Positions 62,121 to 64,000 of a stretch of 64,000 nt of DNA are shown one piece after another. This DNA comes from Prolixibacteraceae bacterium. Its GTDB lineage: Bacteria; Bacteroidota; Bacteroidia; Bacteroidales; Prolixibacteraceae. The notes beneath the pieces were generated by a model. The model did no database searches, had not been told where the DNA came from, and saw only the letters and a program-made list of their open reading frames with translations. The stretch lies in contig CP081303.1 in the NCBI GenBank assembly GCA_019720755.1, positions 4,088,501-4,152,500 on the forward strand. The letters are read 5' to 3'. Position 1 is the first letter of the stretch. Every line of letters starts with the position of its first letter. The position numbers were made by a program, and so were the translations under genes.

Positions 62121-62365
62121 CAAAGTACGAATGAATCCATCTGGAAATAGCTCTTAAACCCAATTTAATGTATGAAAATATACTTTTAAAACGTCGTTTA
62201 GTGAATGTTCAACATGCAGGATGTGTTGATGAAATTGAGATCGGGTACTTTGATAATATGTTCATGACAGGTGTTTTTTTGCATTATTGGGCTAATACTT
62301 GAGAATGGATATCTGCTATTTTACTCTTTAAAATAAATAAGAGGTTTACAGAAAACAAAGTTCTT

Positions 62366-62584
62366 TTATGTTACTTCTTTTTGTTTGGTATCTAATTTAG
62401 TTTGAGTTTTCTGTTGATTTGAGCATTGAATTTTTTCTAATGAGAAGTATTTAGGAAAGAAGTTTGTATTGTCCTTATGATAAATAATATGTCTATTTTC
62501 ACCTAACGAATAGGAGTCTGTTTTATTAATTTTAAATGAAAATGTTTCTTGATCTAAAAAAGTCCGAATTTTAAGATATTTCAT
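62366..62584 (-). CDS. Possible small hypothetical protein
   Basis: 72 codons starting MKYLKIRTFLDQETFSFKI, hydrophilic, with Lys/Gln-rich C-terminus and no signal. Codon use and amino-acid mix look protein-like, but no family is recognised and it overlaps the likely promoter region of the arginase-like gene. It may be a chance frame. Confidence 0.25.
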   Translation of the reverse strand: MKYLKIRTFLDQETFSFKINKTDSYSLGENRHIIYHKDNTNFFPKYFSLEKIQCSNQQKTQTKLDTKQKEVT

Positions 62585-62663
62585 TAAATTTATGTAGAGC
62601 TATAAATCATTGTAGTTTTAACGGTTGTACTGCGTGATTGAAGTATTGAATTAATTGAATGAT

Positions 62664-63812
62664 ATGGATTTTTTAGACTTGATTGAGGAGGTTGATTTTG
62701 AGGTGATCTCGTCTTCTTCTTTTATGGATGGCAAACTTGGAAGAAGAATAAGAAGATTTACGGAAAATTCTGAAGTAGGAGTTTTTAGCACTGGAGCTGT
62801 AGTTTTGCTAAGTGTTCTAGATCTAGAAGAGGCAGATCAAGGTCGAGAAAATTATGATACACTGCGTAAGTCTATCTATGATCTATATGACCATTTTCCA
62901 TCGTTGACAATTTGTGATGTTGGACATGTTAGAAGTGGTCGGAAAATGATGGATACTTATGTTGCTTTTAATGAGGTGATCAATAGTATTATGTCTCAGG
63001 GTGCCTTCCCAATTGTTTTGGGCTCCCAAACTTCATTATTCGCTCCTTTTTTGAATAGAGAGCCTCAAAAAGGGAATGTCATTTGGTTTGATTCTAGATT
63101 TCCAAGTCTTACTAATGGGGAGATAAAAGAGTGGAATTATTCGATGAAAAGAACCGATAAAAAGATGTTGATGGTTTTAGGTAGTCAAAAGTATCTTAAT
63201 TCTTTACAGAAAATGGATCGCTTTATAGCTGATGGAGGATGCCATTATGGAGTAGGGCAAATTCGTGATAATATTCAAGCATTAGAGCCAGAACTTCGTG
63301 ATGCGACTTCTGTTGGTATTCATATTGATGTGATGAAATCAATAGATACCCCTGGAGGTGTTATACCACATCCTAATGGATTGACATCCACTGAAATGTG
63401 TCAAATGATGTGGTATTATGGTATGGGTAACCGTGCTTCGATGCTTTCCTTTTGGGGGTATCATGTAGATTTTGATCCTACCTTTTTAGGTGCATGCTCT
63501 ATTTCTCAAATGTTGTGGCATTTTCTCTTAGGGCTAGAGAAACGAGAAAATGATTTCTTTTTGGAGCAAGAAGATGAATCCATGGAACATTTTGTTGTAA
63601 CACTTGAATCATATGGGGTTGTTCTCTATTTTATGAAGAATAAAACATCTGAACGATGGTGGTTTGCAGTAGAGTACAATAATCTACGCTCTGACTACGT
63701 TTCTTGTTTAGAGGATGATTATAAACTGTCCCGTAAAGGTGAAATATCTGATCGATTGTGGCGTTTTATTATACATAAAAGAATGTGTGTGGCTCATACA
63801 GATGACGATTAA
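62664..63812 (+). CDS. Arginase/formimidoylglutamase-fold protein with degenerate metal site
   Basis: The protein has 382 residues from the ATG of MDFLDLIEEVDFEV (a TTG three codons earlier is also possible). The ureohydrolase fold is visible: GAFPIVLGSQTS in place of GGDHS, VIWFDSRFP in place of DAHxD, GIHIDVMKSIDTPGG in place of SxDxDxxDP, and the terminal helix FWGYHVDFDP. The His residues of the first two motifs are gone; some Asp remain. Two-manganese hydrolysis is therefore unlikely, despite the usual formimidoylglutamase label. Relatives stand next to topA and PorP/SprF genes in many Bacteroidota. Its C-terminal 90 residues are extra relative to arginases. Confidence 0.8.
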   Translation: MDFLDLIEEVDFEVISSSSFMDGKLGRRIRRFTENSEVGVFSTGAVVLLSVLDLEEADQGRENYDTLRKSIYDLYDHFPSLTICDVGHVRSGRKMMDTYVAFNEVINSIMSQGAFPIVLGSQTSLFAPFLNREPQKGNVIWFDSRFPSLTNGEIKEWNYSMKRTDKKMLMVLGSQKYLNSLQKMDRFIADGGCHYGVGQIRDNIQALEPELRDATSVGIHIDVMKSIDTPGGVIPHPNGLTSTEMCQMMWYYGMGNRASMLSFWGYHVDFDPTFLGACSISQMLWHFLLGLEKRENDFFLEQEDESMEHFVVTLESYGVVLYFMKNKTSERWWFAVEYNNLRSDYVSCLEDDYKLSRKGEISDRLWRFIIHKRMCVAHTDDD

Positions 63813-63862
63813 ATCACTTGAAAATATGTAGAATTCGTTTTTAAAAATTTCTTTGCGCTAGA

Positions 63863-64000
63863 ATGAGCAGTAACAAACACAAAGTTTTAGTTTACATTAA
63901 TTATAGTTTATGTTTTTTAGTTTTAAATATAATAACTATTTTCGTTGCTAAAGCCCAACAAGATCCGCAATATAGTCAATATATGTTTAATATGTTGACA
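63863..64000 (+). CDS. PorP/SprF-family type IX secretion protein, N-terminal part
   Basis: 46 codons before the window edge: signal peptide MSSNKHKVLVYINYSLCFLV and onward to AKAQ, then the family hallmark QQDPQYSQYMFNMLT. PorP/SprF proteins are outer-membrane barrels linked to type IX secretion and to attachment of secreted gliding/adhesion proteins. It begins 50 bp after the arginase-like gene and may be co-transcribed with it. Confidence 0.9.
   Translation, partial: MSSNKHKVLVYINYSLCFLVLNIITIFVAKAQQDPQYSQYMFNMLT

Larger units (their letters stand above)
61787..62663. other. Intergenic region between topA and the arginase-like gene
   Basis: Almost 880 bp. It holds nested inverted and direct repeats at 62039-62120 (CCATGGTTTGTC with GACAAACCATGG, and a second GGACAAACCATGG). 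A 44-codon plus-strand frame at 62168-62302 and a 72-codon minus-strand frame are listed or noted separately. No confirmed gene. Confidence 0.45.

Overview
The window is an AT-rich chromosomal segment of a Bacteroidota (Bacteroidetes) bacterium. Evidence: promoters of the phylum-specific type (TTG/TTTG, 19-22 bp, TAnnTTTG), TonB-dependent receptors, DUF4249, DUF4270 and DUF5777 proteins, the long IspG form, gldA, and a PorP/SprF-type secretion-IX protein running off the right edge. The sulfatase and beta-helix genes at the left edge suggest a polysaccharide degrader, possibly a marine Marinilabiliales/Prolixibacteraceae-like organism; that placement is inference.

Layout. 1-5.3 kb: a beta-helix protein (partial) and a sulfatase, then a TonB receptor with a small His-rich exported protein. 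5.3-14.4 kb: a nine-gene minus-strand operon of two porins, imelysin, di-heme oxidoreductase, a RidA/chorismatase-like protein, two small haem-motif proteins, a DUF5777 protein and an exported protein with an FMN-site-like motif. It looks like an iron or redox uptake system of the cell envelope and has stable hairpins between several genes. 14.5-18.5 kb: a transthyretin-like exported protein, a glycine-zipper lipoprotein, a candidate small RNA and two cold-shock-domain genes.

18.6-29.7 kb: an accessory island. A type I restriction-modification locus (hsdM, hsdS, an AlbA_2-type mini-protein, hsdR and a YgjP-like metallopeptidase) lies between two oppositely oriented copies of a roughly 130-bp inverted-repeat element. 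Beyond it are more copies of the element, tandem repeats, a Fic protein and a decayed ISL3-like transposase. The island ends at a tRNA(CAT) gene.

30-52 kb: mostly housekeeping genes: a LytTR-only regulator, two tandem small-RNA genes, HAD phosphatases, ispG, gldA, metK (with a SAM-II-type riboswitch), OsmC, a flavin split-barrel protein, a ROK kinase, a C11 peptidase, radA, panD, panC, a short glycogen-synthase-like protein, a DUF4270 protein and glmS. 53-56.6 kb: a damaged region where an ISAzo13-like element lies between a TonB receptor remnant and a truncated DUF4249 gene, downstream of a cobalamin riboswitch that no longer has an obvious target. 56.7-64 kb: a class A penicillin-binding protein, topA, a degenerate arginase-family protein and the start of a PorP/SprF gene.

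The strongest candidate for something undescribed is at 30.4-30.9 kb. Two paralogous transcription units of about 90 nt repeat with a 257-bp period. Each has the same 13-bp palindrome about 100 bp upstream, an identical 18-nt 5' end and an intrinsic terminator whose stem has changed on both sides while the loop stayed the same. They lie directly beside a LytTR-only regulator gene.
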